From Paenibacillus chondroitinus NBRC 15376 (GTDB taxonomy: Bacteria; Bacillota; Bacilli; Paenibacillales; NBRC-103111), in the NCBI RefSeq assembly GCF_004000765.1, contig NZ_BILW01000006.1:1-64000 (forward strand): DNA of 64,000 nucleotides. Direction: 5' to 3'. Position numbers and translations under genes: made by a program. A model generated the notes under the pieces. The model had not been told where the DNA came from. It was given only the letters and a program-made list of their open reading frames with translations, and searched no databases. Each line of letters starts with the position of its first letter. Positions within the stretch are counted from its first letter, which is position 1. Below are positions 33,181 to 41,581 of the stretch, in pieces.

Positions 33181-34719
33181 ATGAAAAAGAAATTGCTTGT
33201 ACCAATTCTTCTCGCCATGACTTTCGCCGGTGGAACGCTGATTGCCGGTTGCGGTGGAGCGCCTGCTGCGAATAAACCTGCTGATAAAGCTGCGGAAAGC
33301 GGCAAGCCGGCTGCCAGCGCCAAGCCGGTTAAGCTTGACATTATCGAAACGGGCAGCGGCCTTCCTTCTCCTGATCAAGACATCATTAAGCAAGAGCTGG
33401 ATAAAGCGCTGGGCACGGATCTGAATTTGACCGTGTATGCCTCTGGCGACGATTACAAAAATCAGTTAAACGTGCGCATGTCATCGGCGAACTTCCCGGA
33501 TTTATTCGCTGTCGACCGCCAGCAGTTAAAGCAATTTACAGACCAGGGACTTCTGCTTGATCTCACGCCTTATTTGGATAAACTTAAGCCCGTACAAGAC
33601 TTCATTGGAGCAGACAGTTTGAAGAAAGGGATGCTGAACGGCAAAACGTATGCCATCGCGAAGTCACCGCAAGTTCCCTACAACACGTACTGGATTCGCC
33701 AGGATTGGCTCGACAAGCTGAATCTGAAAGTTCCGACTACACCGGAGGAAATGCTTGAGGTAGCTAAAGCGTTTACCGAGAAAGACCCGGATGGTAATGG
33801 GAAAAAGGATACGTATGGCCTCACAGGCGGCAAATTGGGAGCTTTTGATACGATTTTTGGAGCCTATGGCGTTGGTATGGATGGCGGCACTCCGACAGTC
33901 TACGTGAAGGATAATAAAGTGGTGAACTCGCTGTATGATCCCGGGATGAAGGATGCTCTTGCTTTTATCCAGAAGATGATTGCATCCGGTTCCGTAGATC
34001 CCGAGCTGTTGGCTAACTCCGGCCTTCAGCACCAGCAAAAAGCAATTAAAGGGCAAGCGGGAATCGTCTATCTGGATTGGCCGAATGTGACGAAGGATCA
34101 ATTTGTTGAGCAAATTAAGGCAGTGAATCCGAATGCGAAATGGGTGCAAGTTGATGCACTAAAAGGACCTGGCGGCAAATATGCAAGCGCCTATGACATT
34201 GGTAAGGCAGCAGCATTGTACGCCGTGCCGAAGTCGCTTGAGAAAAATCCGGAGAAGCTGCAGAAAGTCATCGACTTGCTCAATTATGTTTCTTCGAAGG
34301 ATGGGTCTTTATTGGTGCAATATGGGGTGAAGGGCAAACATTTCAACCTCGATGGCAGTAAAGTGGTCCCAACTGATCTGATGGGCAAAGAGGGCGGTTA
34401 TTTCTGGCTGTACCAATTCGCAGGACGCCCGGAGATGGAATATTTGACGGTGAAATTCGGTCCGCAGGCGAAGTATATGGAATATGCGAGCAAACAGCCG
34501 CACATTGACGGTTTGGCTGGATTCGTGGATATGCCGAATGGCTATAACGCTGCAGATGCGACTCGCTATATTGAAGAAGAGTTTTCCAAATTTATATATG
34601 GCAAGCGTCCGCTGAGTGAATATGACAGCTTCCTTAAGACGTTGGAAGGCTCGATGAATTATAAAGCGTATTTAGATGCTGCTGATAAAAGGATTAAAGA
34701 GCTTGGCTACGTGAAGTAA
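33181..34719 (+). CDS. LplA-like extracellular solute-binding lipoprotein
   Basis: The 512-residue lipoprotein has a signal peptide KKKLLVPILLAMTFAGGTL with lipobox LIAGC, followed by an Ala/Lys/Pro-rich linker. It then has the large family 1 binding fold: NFPDLFAVDRQQL, NTYWIRQDWLDKLNLKVP and EKDPDGNGKKDTYGLTG, the last a calcium-loop-like DxDGNGxxD motif seen in LplA/YtcQ proteins. It captures oligosaccharides for the permeases immediately upstream. Start ATG follows AAAGAAAGAAGG. Confidence 0.94.
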   Translation: MKKKLLVPILLAMTFAGGTLIAGCGGAPAANKPADKAAESGKPAASAKPVKLDIIETGSGLPSPDQDIIKQELDKALGTDLNLTVYASGDDYKNQLNVRMSSANFPDLFAVDRQQLKQFTDQGLLLDLTPYLDKLKPVQDFIGADSLKKGMLNGKTYAIAKSPQVPYNTYWIRQDWLDKLNLKVPTTPEEMLEVAKAFTEKDPDGNGKKDTYGLTGGKLGAFDTIFGAYGVGMDGGTPTVYVKDNKVVNSLYDPGMKDALAFIQKMIASGSVDPELLANSGLQHQQKAIKGQAGIVYLDWPNVTKDQFVEQIKAVNPNAKWVQVDALKGPGGKYASAYDIGKAAALYAVPKSLEKNPEKLQKVIDLLNYVSSKDGSLLVQYGVKGKHFNLDGSKVVPTDLMGKEGGYFWLYQFAGRPEMEYLTVKFGPQAKYMEYASKQPHIDGLAGFVDMPNGYNAADATRYIEEEFSKFIYGKRPLSEYDSFLKTLEGSMNYKAYLDAADKRIKELGYVK

Positions 34720-34778
34720 ACGTAGAAGTGTGCGGAAAAGGAAGGAGAAATGGGCTTCCTTTTCTTTTAAAAACACTA

Positions 34779-34807
34779 TTTACACGTGTAAATTTATTGG
34801 TTATACT
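34779..34807 (+). promoter_or_regulatory. Sigma-A promoter with LacI-type palindromic operator
   Basis: TTTACA (34779-34784), 17 nt, TATACT (34802-34807). The -35 is part of a perfect 14-bp palindrome TTTACACGTGTAAA (34779-34792) with the central CG step usual for LacI-family operators. The operon it drives ends in a LacI gene, the likely repressor. Confidence 0.75.
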
Positions 34808-34843
34808 TACCATAAATTAATAAAAAATGAGGAGTGTATTCAA

Positions 34844-35671
34844 ATGACACAAACAAAACTTGATATTCCTGCACTTATCGAGCAATTTAATGAGAATGGT
34901 TACTTGATCCTGCCGGGCATTTTGTCAGAAGAGAAAGTGAACCGTTTGAACGCTGCGATCGACCGAATTGTTGCCGAAGAACCGGAATCATTAGCTTATA
35001 ACGTTTATAACAGCATAGAAAGAGACGATGAAATAGCATCGCTAATCGATGAACCGACACTGCTTCCTCTCATGGTTAATCTGCTTGGCTTTAACATTCA
35101 GCTGCACATTTCACATTTAACTGTACGTAAACCGAATCCCAACGATGTGAAAACCGAGTCGCACAGCTTCATTAACTGGCATCAAGACGGTCCACATCCA
35201 CAATTTCCGAAGCAAGATGGCATCACTTCTACCTATTACATTAAAACCTGCTATATCTTGAGCGATATGTCCCAGCCGGACCGTGGGAATACCAAAGTCG
35301 TCCCTGGCTCGCATAACAAACCGTTTCATCCGGGGAGCCAGGATGTGAATGGTCTAGTGGACGGAGAAGTGCAAGTCTGCGGTAAACCGGGCGACGTATT
35401 CATTTTCCCACAGAATCTGTGGCATGCCGGAGCACCTAATCGCTCGGAATTTACACGCCGGCAGCTGTTTCTAGGCTATAGTCCGATCTGGATGAGACCG
35501 ATTGACTACCGCACGGCATCCGATCGCTTGCTGGAAAACGCATCGCCTTACCGGAAGCAGCTTCTGGGTGTCATTGATGAGAATCCGTTTAAATATTATG
35601 TTCCTTCCGAATCTATGGTACCATTAAAGGAGCTGTACAATCAGGATGCTGGCAAAAGCGTCTACAAATAA
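34844..35671 (+). CDS. Phytanoyl-CoA dioxygenase (PhyH) family protein
   Basis: A 275-residue non-haem Fe(II)/2-oxoglutarate oxygenase-like protein. The iron-binding facial triad is visible: His113 and Asp115 in NWHQDGPHP and the distal His194 in NLWHAG. Downstream arginines (RRQLFLGY) could bind 2-oxoglutarate. Length is normal. It should hydroxylate or oxidatively cleave a small organic compound. The ATG at 34844 has GAGGAG upstream; the frame opens at 34730. First gene of an operon with an SDR and a LacI regulator. Substrate unknown. Confidence 0.9.
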   Translation: MTQTKLDIPALIEQFNENGYLILPGILSEEKVNRLNAAIDRIVAEEPESLAYNVYNSIERDDEIASLIDEPTLLPLMVNLLGFNIQLHISHLTVRKPNPNDVKTESHSFINWHQDGPHPQFPKQDGITSTYYIKTCYILSDMSQPDRGNTKVVPGSHNKPFHPGSQDVNGLVDGEVQVCGKPGDVFIFPQNLWHAGAPNRSEFTRRQLFLGYSPIWMRPIDYRTASDRLLENASPYRKQLLGVIDENPFKYYVPSESMVPLKELYNQDAGKSVYK

Positions 35672-35695
35672 GCTCACTTGGAAGAGGTGGATATC

Positions 35696-36454
35696 TTGGG
35701 TTCATCAACAAGGTTAGAGGGAAAAATCGCGCTTGTTACCGGAGCATCACGCGGACTGGGACGTCATATCGCAGCTGCGCTTGCGGCTGCGGGAGCGAAT
35801 GTGGCAGTCAACTATGCGTATAGCACGCAGGATGCGGAGGAGACGGTTCGGCTGATTACTGCCGCTGGCGGCAGCGCCACTGCTTTTCGCGCTGATATCA
35901 CAAGCGAAGCGGAAGTTAACGAGCTTATTGAGCGAGTGGAGCAGCATTTTGGCGGGAATATTGATATTCTGGTCAACAACGCGACAGGCCCTCAACCGAT
36001 GCTTTCGATTGAAGAGAGTACATGGCAGACTTACTTGGACCAGCTGGAGTTTTTCGTGAAAGCCCCCTTGCTACTTGCCAAAGCGGTACTTCCGGGGATG
36101 AAGTTGAAGAGAGAAGGAAGCATCATCCATATCGGCAGCGAGGTCGTGCAAATCGGGAATGCGAACTTCTCCAGCTATGTTACGGCCAAGTCATCCATGG
36201 TGGGGATGACTCGCTCTTGGGCGAGCGAGCTGGGACCTCACGGTATCCGGGTCAATTTGGTCGCACCAGGTTGGATACCTGTTGAGCGGCATGAAGGCGT
36301 GAGCACGGAAGGTTACCGAACCGGTGTACCGCTTGGGCGAGTCGGAGAACCGGCAGATATTGCGAATGCTGTGGTTTTCTTAGCCTCGTCAGAGTCGGGC
36401 TTTGTGACTGGACAATGCCTCTCGGTTAACGGGGGCAATACGTTTGGGATTTAA
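35696..36454 (+). CDS. Short-chain dehydrogenase/reductase (SDR)
   Basis: A 252-residue classical SDR with nucleotide motif TGASRGLG (15-22), structural NNAT (94-97) and active-site Ser148, Tyr161 and Lys165 (YVTAK). The closing SGFVTGQCLSVNGG is typical of the FabG group. It should oxidise an alcohol or reduce a ketone with NAD(P). I chose a TTG at 35696 because AGAGGTGG lies 6 nt upstream; earlier in-frame TTG and GTG codons overlap that site. It sits between PhyH and LacI, so it may act on the PhyH product. Confidence 0.92.
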   Translation: MGSSTRLEGKIALVTGASRGLGRHIAAALAAAGANVAVNYAYSTQDAEETVRLITAAGGSATAFRADITSEAEVNELIERVEQHFGGNIDILVNNATGPQPMLSIEESTWQTYLDQLEFFVKAPLLLAKAVLPGMKLKREGSIIHIGSEVVQIGNANFSSYVTAKSSMVGMTRSWASELGPHGIRVNLVAPGWIPVERHEGVSTEGYRTGVPLGRVGEPADIANAVVFLASSESGFVTGQCLSVNGGNTFGI

Positions 36455-36478
36455 TAACGGTTGTTAGGGAGATAGCGA

Positions 36479-37507
36479 ATGGTAACTAGAAAGGATGTAG
36501 CCGACCGCGCAGGAGTTTCCTCTGCGGTCGTTTCTTATGTATTGAATAATCGGGAGATTGTGAAGGAAGAGACGAGGCAGAAAGTTCTGGAAGCTATTCG
36601 CGAACTTGGCTATCAACCGAATTTATTAGCGCAAAGCCTGAAAACGAAAAAATCGCGGCAGATAGCCGTGCTGATCAACTACCTCGGGAACCCTTTTGAG
36701 GCCGGTCTATTGATCAATATCGAGCAGCATGCGAAAGACAGAGGGTACTTTGTGTTTTTCCAAACCTATAAACAAGAGGAAGAAGATGAGCTCAAGGGCT
36801 TGTTCATGGGCAGAGTGGATGGTATTTTACTGCTCGGGCAGTCGCTGAAACCTCAGGTGGTAGCGCATTTTCAGACGCTTGGAATGCCGATTGTCTCTGT
36901 TTTGAAGCCGGAGGGCTTGGAGCGTTCAGAGCCGATAATTCCATATGTGGATGTCGACTGGGAAGATGAAATGGTGAAGATAGTCCGCCATTTGCAGCAG
37001 CAAGGGCATACCCGGATTGGCTTTATGGGCGGCGGTGATACGGCGCAGCATTATGGAGTCAGGCTGCAGGCGTTCATTCATGCGCTGCGGGAAACAGGCT
37101 GCACGTGGCATTCGGAGGATTTATTGAATGGGGAAGGCAGATTCGAACCGGCCGAGCGTGCGTTGCATGCTGAGTTGATTCATCAATCCATCCACTTTAC
37201 TGCGCTGGTCTGTGCCAATGATTTGATGGCCGCCGGCTGCATCGCCGCTTGCCGAAAGGCCGGTGTCCAGGTGCCGCAGCAGTTGGCTGTGGCTGGTTGC
37301 GAGGATATCTTGATGTCCTCGCAAACGGACCCGCCGCTTACGGCCATCCATTATCCTCGTCCGCAAATCGGCGAAGCTGCGATGCGATTGCTGCTGGATA
37401 CGATAGAAGGACATACAGCTGAAACGCCTTTTTCCTCAGGGGAGCTGGTTATTCGGCGCTCTACGGAAGTTTCAGAAATTGATCGCTCTACCGGGATTAT
37501 CCGGTAG
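36479..37507 (+). CDS. LacI family transcriptional regulator
   Basis: The 342-residue protein starts with the LacI helix-turn-helix and hinge (TRKDVADRAGVSSAVVSYVLN, then RELGYQPNLLAQSLKTKKS). The periplasmic-binding-like ligand domain has FTALVCANDLMAAGC and PLTAIHYPRPQIGEAAMRLL. Start ATG follows AGGGAGA at 6 nt. It is the last gene of the PhyH-SDR operon and the natural repressor for the TTTACACGTGTAAA palindrome at the operon promoter. Effector unknown. Confidence 0.93.
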   Translation: MVTRKDVADRAGVSSAVVSYVLNNREIVKEETRQKVLEAIRELGYQPNLLAQSLKTKKSRQIAVLINYLGNPFEAGLLINIEQHAKDRGYFVFFQTYKQEEEDELKGLFMGRVDGILLLGQSLKPQVVAHFQTLGMPIVSVLKPEGLERSEPIIPYVDVDWEDEMVKIVRHLQQQGHTRIGFMGGGDTAQHYGVRLQAFIHALRETGCTWHSEDLLNGEGRFEPAERALHAELIHQSIHFTALVCANDLMAAGCIAACRKAGVQVPQQLAVAGCEDILMSSQTDPPLTAIHYPRPQIGEAAMRLLLDTIEGHTAETPFSSGELVIRRSTEVSEIDRSTGIIR

Positions 37508-37519
37508 AGCTTATTTTGT
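37485..37519 (+). terminator. Terminator overlapping the LacI stop codon
   Basis: GCTCTACCGG (37485-37494) and CCGGTAGAGC (37501-37510) form a perfect 10-bp stem followed by TTATTTTGTT. The 3' arm contains the LacI stop codon, and the structure separates convergent genes. Confidence 0.75.
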
Positions 37520-39034
37520 TAATTGATGGATGATATGATCTGCCGTGCGAATCGCTAAGGCAACCGTCGTCAATGTAGGATTGGCGGCACCGCTGTAGGG
37601 GATAACGCTATTGTCGGCCACATAGAGGTTTGACATGCCATGCACGCGGCCATAAGTATTAGTAGCCGAAGTAGAGGGATCATTGCCCATCCGGCAGCTC
37701 CCCATCTCGTGGTAATCTTCTCCCGGCACATAAAAAGATAAGTCAGGCTGGCGGTTTTTTACACCGATGGTTGCTTGCAGGCTGGCGATCATATGGTTTG
37801 TCGCATGCAGCATTTGGCCAATGACGGTCTTATCATTCTCGCTGTAAGAGAAATGAATCTGTATCTCCGGGACCCCATACGCGTCCAATTTCGAGTGGTT
37901 TAATGAGATATAATTTTCAAACTGCGGCTCTACAACCCCCAAAGTTTCAATTCCGATATCAAATTCAGGAAGAATTTCTTTATTTTCAAAAACCGGGTAC
38001 CACAGATATCTTTCTAGATCCGGACCATAAATGATCATTTGATAGGGCTGAACAGCGGTTCGGGGCTTCCAAATAAAAAGCGTTCCCAACACTTCGGGGA
38101 AGTAGCTGCGATCTATTTTAACGGTGGCAACGATTTTGGAGTGGTTCATTAAATAATGGCCGATCGCCTTTCCTTGAATGCCGGAATGCAAGAGAAGTCG
38201 CGGGGTTTCCCACGTACTGGCGGACACGACAATTGTTTTTGCCCGGATGAGATAGGATTTCATATCGGGTGACATCACCCGCAAACCTGTTGCGTTTCCA
38301 TTTTCGAATAAGATTTGAACGGCCCTGGCGTTAACGGCCAAATCAAAAGGTCTTAGATTTAAAGCTGAACCCAGAAAGGCAATGGAGCTGAATAAAGCGT
38401 TGGAGTGGACCTGGCCAAACTTCGTTGCCGAAAGATCAACGGCTGTGGGGAGCTCTGTAGCTTCTGGAAAACCGCTTCCTCTAAGGATGTCGAGCATGAT
38501 CGTTGTAAGCGTGGAATCTTGCGTATATCCCTTGGAGACATTCATAATCCGCTCAGCAATATTATAGTAAGGGGCCAATTCTTCGTAGGAAATCGGCCAT
38601 TCCTGCATGTCGCTGGGATCCATACGGGGCGAAGCCGTTGACCAGAATAACGTTTTGCCTCCCAATGCGAAAACTTGAGATGCTCCCGGGTATTCGGGTT
38701 GGGATTTTCCAAGCGGATACGAGATATTTTTGTGAAAATCCCGTTTACGAGATGCATTCAAGGTAGCGATATTCATGCTGTGCGTGGGAATCAGGAGATC
38801 TCCTCTCTCGACGATGCCAATACGTTTGCCGCTTTGTCCCCATTGCTGGCATAACCTCCAAAGCACGGCAGGACCTGCTGCCCCGGCGCCAACAATCAGC
38901 ACATCGTATTCGGTTTCTGACATTTTTTCTAATGAAGTTAAAGGAATCCACTGTTTGAGATCGGTTTCGGGAGGCTGAGGAGCGGCGATGGGAAGGTGGA
39001 TCATTTTTTTTGATTGTGCAGGATAGGAATCCAT
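37511..39034 (-). CDS. GMC-type FAD oxidoreductase
   Basis: The 507-residue flavoprotein has the FAD motif VLIVGAGAAGPAVLW near residue 45, the GMC-like FALGGKTLFWSTAS near 125, and the C-terminal block YHEMGSCRMGNDPS followed by SGAANPTLTTVALAIRTADH. The His in HEMGSCR and the Asn in AANPTLT are the usual GMC catalytic pair. It should oxidise a sugar, alcohol or polyol hydroxyl. No signal peptide is clear. It is convergent with the LacI gene (3-bp gap) and appears monocistronic; relation to the PhyH-SDR operon is by proximity only. Confidence 0.9.
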   Translation of the reverse strand: MDSYPAQSKKMIHLPIAAPQPPETDLKQWIPLTSLEKMSETEYDVLIVGAGAAGPAVLWRLCQQWGQSGKRIGIVERGDLLIPTHSMNIATLNASRKRDFHKNISYPLGKSQPEYPGASQVFALGGKTLFWSTASPRMDPSDMQEWPISYEELAPYYNIAERIMNVSKGYTQDSTLTTIMLDILRGSGFPEATELPTAVDLSATKFGQVHSNALFSSIAFLGSALNLRPFDLAVNARAVQILFENGNATGLRVMSPDMKSYLIRAKTIVVSASTWETPRLLLHSGIQGKAIGHYLMNHSKIVATVKIDRSYFPEVLGTLFIWKPRTAVQPYQMIIYGPDLERYLWYPVFENKEILPEFDIGIETLGVVEPQFENYISLNHSKLDAYGVPEIQIHFSYSENDKTVIGQMLHATNHMIASLQATIGVKNRQPDLSFYVPGEDYHEMGSCRMGNDPSTSATNTYGRVHGMSNLYVADNSVIPYSGAANPTLTTVALAIRTADHIIHQLTK

Positions 39035-39146
39035 AACAGGTCACATCCAATCTGCAGAGATGTATATAGCTTATGAGTAGGAGTTGTATTTATGAGGATG
39101 GATAGTTGGAAAATCTAGATGTGCAAAAAAGGTTAAATTCCTCTGA

Positions 39147-39191
39147 AGCTCTCACTCAAGTAGATTGTTTCTACTGGGGAGGGCTTTTTTT
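39147..39191 (+). terminator. Orphan terminator-like hairpin
   Basis: AGCTCTC/GAGGGCT outer stem and AGTAGA/TCTACT inner stem followed by TTTTTTT. On the plus strand it has no gene ending upstream: the GMC gene starts at 39034 on the other strand. The inner hairpin matches the terminator at 28080. Confidence 0.6.
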
Positions 39192-39205
39192 GTTTTAGTT
39201 GGGGG

Positions 39206-39387
39206 AGGGGAACTACAGTCCGCTATCGCCTGGATAAAGCACATTTTCCACGTGGAAGGGGAACTACGGTCCACTATTTTACCAATTTGACCTGAAAAAG
39301 ACGCCGTGGAGAACAAATAAGGGCCTGTAGTTCCGCTCAGCGAGGAAATTACTCGTTTTTCTTCAAATAGAGGACGCCAGTTCCCTT
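39206..39387 (+). repeat. FFRR element, type II, copy E
   Basis: Forward 23-nt modules (GGGGAACTAC... type) start at 39206 and 39257; reverse modules (AAATA...CAGTTCC / TGTAGTTCC type) start at 39315 and 39365. Spacings are 51, 58 and 50 bp. The gap 39035-39539 otherwise holds the orphan hairpin and about 150 bp without visible features. Confidence 0.82.
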
Positions 39388-39539
39388 GGAGTGAGCAGTT
39401 AGGCGGGGTCCCGCTAATTAAGTCTCCGCAGTAGGAGGCTTCGATGTTTTCTTACCGTGAATGAGACTGACTACTTGTCAAATACGCCGATTCTGCTGCT
39501 AGCAGGAACAGTGACGGACGAGAGCATGGAACACAGTCA

Positions 39540-40376
39540 TTAAACATGATCAATATCCTGCCTAATCTTTAAATCCCCATAATTACTTTTCGCCGGCCGC
39601 CCTTTATAGCGAAAACTGGACGGAGGCGCGCCATTGTGAGATTTGAACATTTTGCTGAAATGGTAGACGTCGGTGAAACCGAGTGCGCTTGCAACCTCCG
39701 TAATATTCATCGAGGTCTCGGACAGGAGAAATCGCGCCCGTTCCATGCGGACTCTCGTAATGTACTCCCTTAAGGAAAAACCGGTGTATTTCATGAACAG
39801 TTGACTCAAATAACGCGGAGAAACATTGACGTTTTCGGCGAGGCTCGCTACGGTGACGGCCTTTTCGCCGATTTGGTCGCGGAGCTCGTCGATCACTTTG
39901 TGGATCAGCTGTTTGTGCATATGGGAGACCGGCGACGAAGCACCGCTTTTTTGCTGGCGCAGCATATGCAGCAGAACAAGACGCACGAGCAGGTCGAATT
40001 CTTCTTGCTGCTGATCTTCCTCTCGAAGCTGCAATTCAACAATGCGCTGCAGGCAGGTTTCCGGTACAACCGTGTCCTCTAATCGGACATGTCTTTCGGG
40101 GAGCTCAACGTCCATGCCCGGTTGGATGATAAAATGAATGTAAATGACGGTCAGCCGATGCTCGAGTTCCTGAGTGGCCTTCACTTGATCGCCGGGCCGG
40201 ATTAAGAAGCAGGAGCCTTTAGAGATCGGGTAGCTGATTCCGTTGAGGATCATTTGCCCTCTGCCTTCTATGGCATACCATAGATCGTAATCGGGCATGG
40301 GGCTTAAACGAGACCATTCCCAACCTGGCTCACAACGGGATTTTCCTACGGAGCCATTGTAAATGAAAGTGATCAT
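39540..40376 (-). CDS. AraC family transcriptional regulator
   Basis: A 278-residue regulator with an N-terminal cupin-like domain (DLWYAIEGRGQMILNGI near residue 30, FLIRPGDQV near 55) and a C-terminal HTH_18 domain (about 170-265) containing VNVSPRYLSQLFMKYTGFSLREY and FTDVYHFSKMFKSHNG. It is divergent from the PhyH gene at 40570 across a 193-bp gap and is its likely activator. Confidence 0.93.
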   Translation of the reverse strand: MITFIYNGSVGKSRCEPGWEWSRLSPMPDYDLWYAIEGRGQMILNGISYPISKGSCFLIRPGDQVKATQELEHRLTVIYIHFIIQPGMDVELPERHVRLEDTVVPETCLQRIVELQLREEDQQQEEFDLLVRLVLLHMLRQQKSGASSPVSHMHKQLIHKVIDELRDQIGEKAVTVASLAENVNVSPRYLSQLFMKYTGFSLREYITRVRMERARFLLSETSMNITEVASALGFTDVYHFSKMFKSHNGAPPSSFRYKGRPAKSNYGDLKIRQDIDHV

Positions 40377-40569
40377 CGCAAACTCTCCTTCAAGTGACGT
40401 TTGGTTTCCATTTAATCATAAGCGCAGGCTGTAAGCAACGAATTTATCAATGTCTGATACATGCAGATTTGTACAAAAAAGTCGCTCCTTGGTCCATTTT
40501 CATTCAGGATGATAAACGTTATTGTTAGTGTAATGGATGTAGATTTATCACTCTTGAAGGAGGGTTTCA

Positions 40570-41400
40570 ATGAGTACAAATATACAAAATTCAGAAGACA
40601 TTAACCAACGTATGTACCGATTTGACAATGTGCATCAGCCGTTAGCTTCGATCAATGATTTTACGGACGAGCAAGTCAAACAGTATAAGAAAGCTGGATT
40701 CATTGCCATAGAGCAAATATTAACGGACCAAGAAGTCGGGCAGTCGATTGCTGCTGTCATGGATAACATTCATAACCGTGATACGAAGGTTAAGCTGCAA
40801 TTCACCAAACCGCAAAGTGAACTCAAGACCGATGAGGAACGAGAGTTTGCGGTAAGAAAGCTTTTTAACTTCGTGGAGTTTGATGAGTCGCTGCGATCGA
40901 TCGCCTATCATCCGGCAATTTTATCCGTGGTGGAGCGCCTGCTGGGCGAAGAAGCTAATCTTGTGCAGGACCAGGCTTTGCTCAAGCCACCCTTCGGGGG
41001 AGCGGAAAAGCCATGGCACCAGGATATGGCCTACAACAACTTAACATGGAAAAAGCCGGTGGTTGGCGTTTGGATTGCACTCGACGAGGCGGGACTCGAC
41101 AACGGCTGCATGCACGTTATCCCACGTTCCCACATGGATGGAGCCACACCGCATTACGCGGTTCGAGATTGGCAAATCTGTGATGCGAACGTGCCGGTAG
41201 AGAGGGATGTGGCGGTTCCACTCCAGCCGGGCGGAATTCTGTTCTTCCATGGCCTGTTGTATCACGGCACGCCGAATAATCATTCCTCCAAACGCCGCCG
41301 ATCGCTGCAGTTTCACTATGCCCCTAAATCGGCAGAGAAGATGTCAGCGGGGGAATACAAACGGATTTTTACAAATGAGATGACTTCTGCAGAGTGTTAA
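40570..41400 (+). CDS. Phytanoyl-CoA dioxygenase (PhyH) family protein
   Basis: The 276-residue oxygenase-like protein has the iron site His150/Asp152 in KPWHQDMAYNN and the distal His232 in GLLYHGTPNN, followed by an arginine cluster (KRRRSLQFHY). It is a second PhyH protein, clearly different in sequence from the one at 34844. GAAGGAGGG precedes the ATG. It is monocistronic with its own terminator, divergent from an AraC regulator. A CAAAAAAGT box (40474-40482) lies upstream. Substrate unknown. Confidence 0.9.
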   Translation: MSTNIQNSEDINQRMYRFDNVHQPLASINDFTDEQVKQYKKAGFIAIEQILTDQEVGQSIAAVMDNIHNRDTKVKLQFTKPQSELKTDEEREFAVRKLFNFVEFDESLRSIAYHPAILSVVERLLGEEANLVQDQALLKPPFGGAEKPWHQDMAYNNLTWKKPVVGVWIALDEAGLDNGCMHVIPRSHMDGATPHYAVRDWQICDANVPVERDVAVPLQPGGILFFHGLLYHGTPNNHSSKRRRSLQFHYAPKSAEKMSAGEYKRIFTNEMTSAEC

Positions 41401-41411
41401 TTTACTCCAAA

Positions 41412-41439
41412 ACATCGGATCAAATTCCGGTGTTTTTTT
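41412..41439 (+). terminator. Terminator after PhyH gene
   Basis: ACATCGG (41412-41418) pairs with CCGGTGT (41427-41433, one G-U), followed by a T-run to 41439. Confidence 0.8.
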
Positions 41440-41581
41440 GCGTCTTGTCCATGGTGTTCCAAACAGGATTCGACAACAATTTTCACTCTAATCGACTATG
41501 CTAAATAAATGGAAATTGGCGGAAAAGTATCGTATTCTGCTTGTTGTCAATCAAGTTATAGGTGCAGGAGGACTGATTTTG

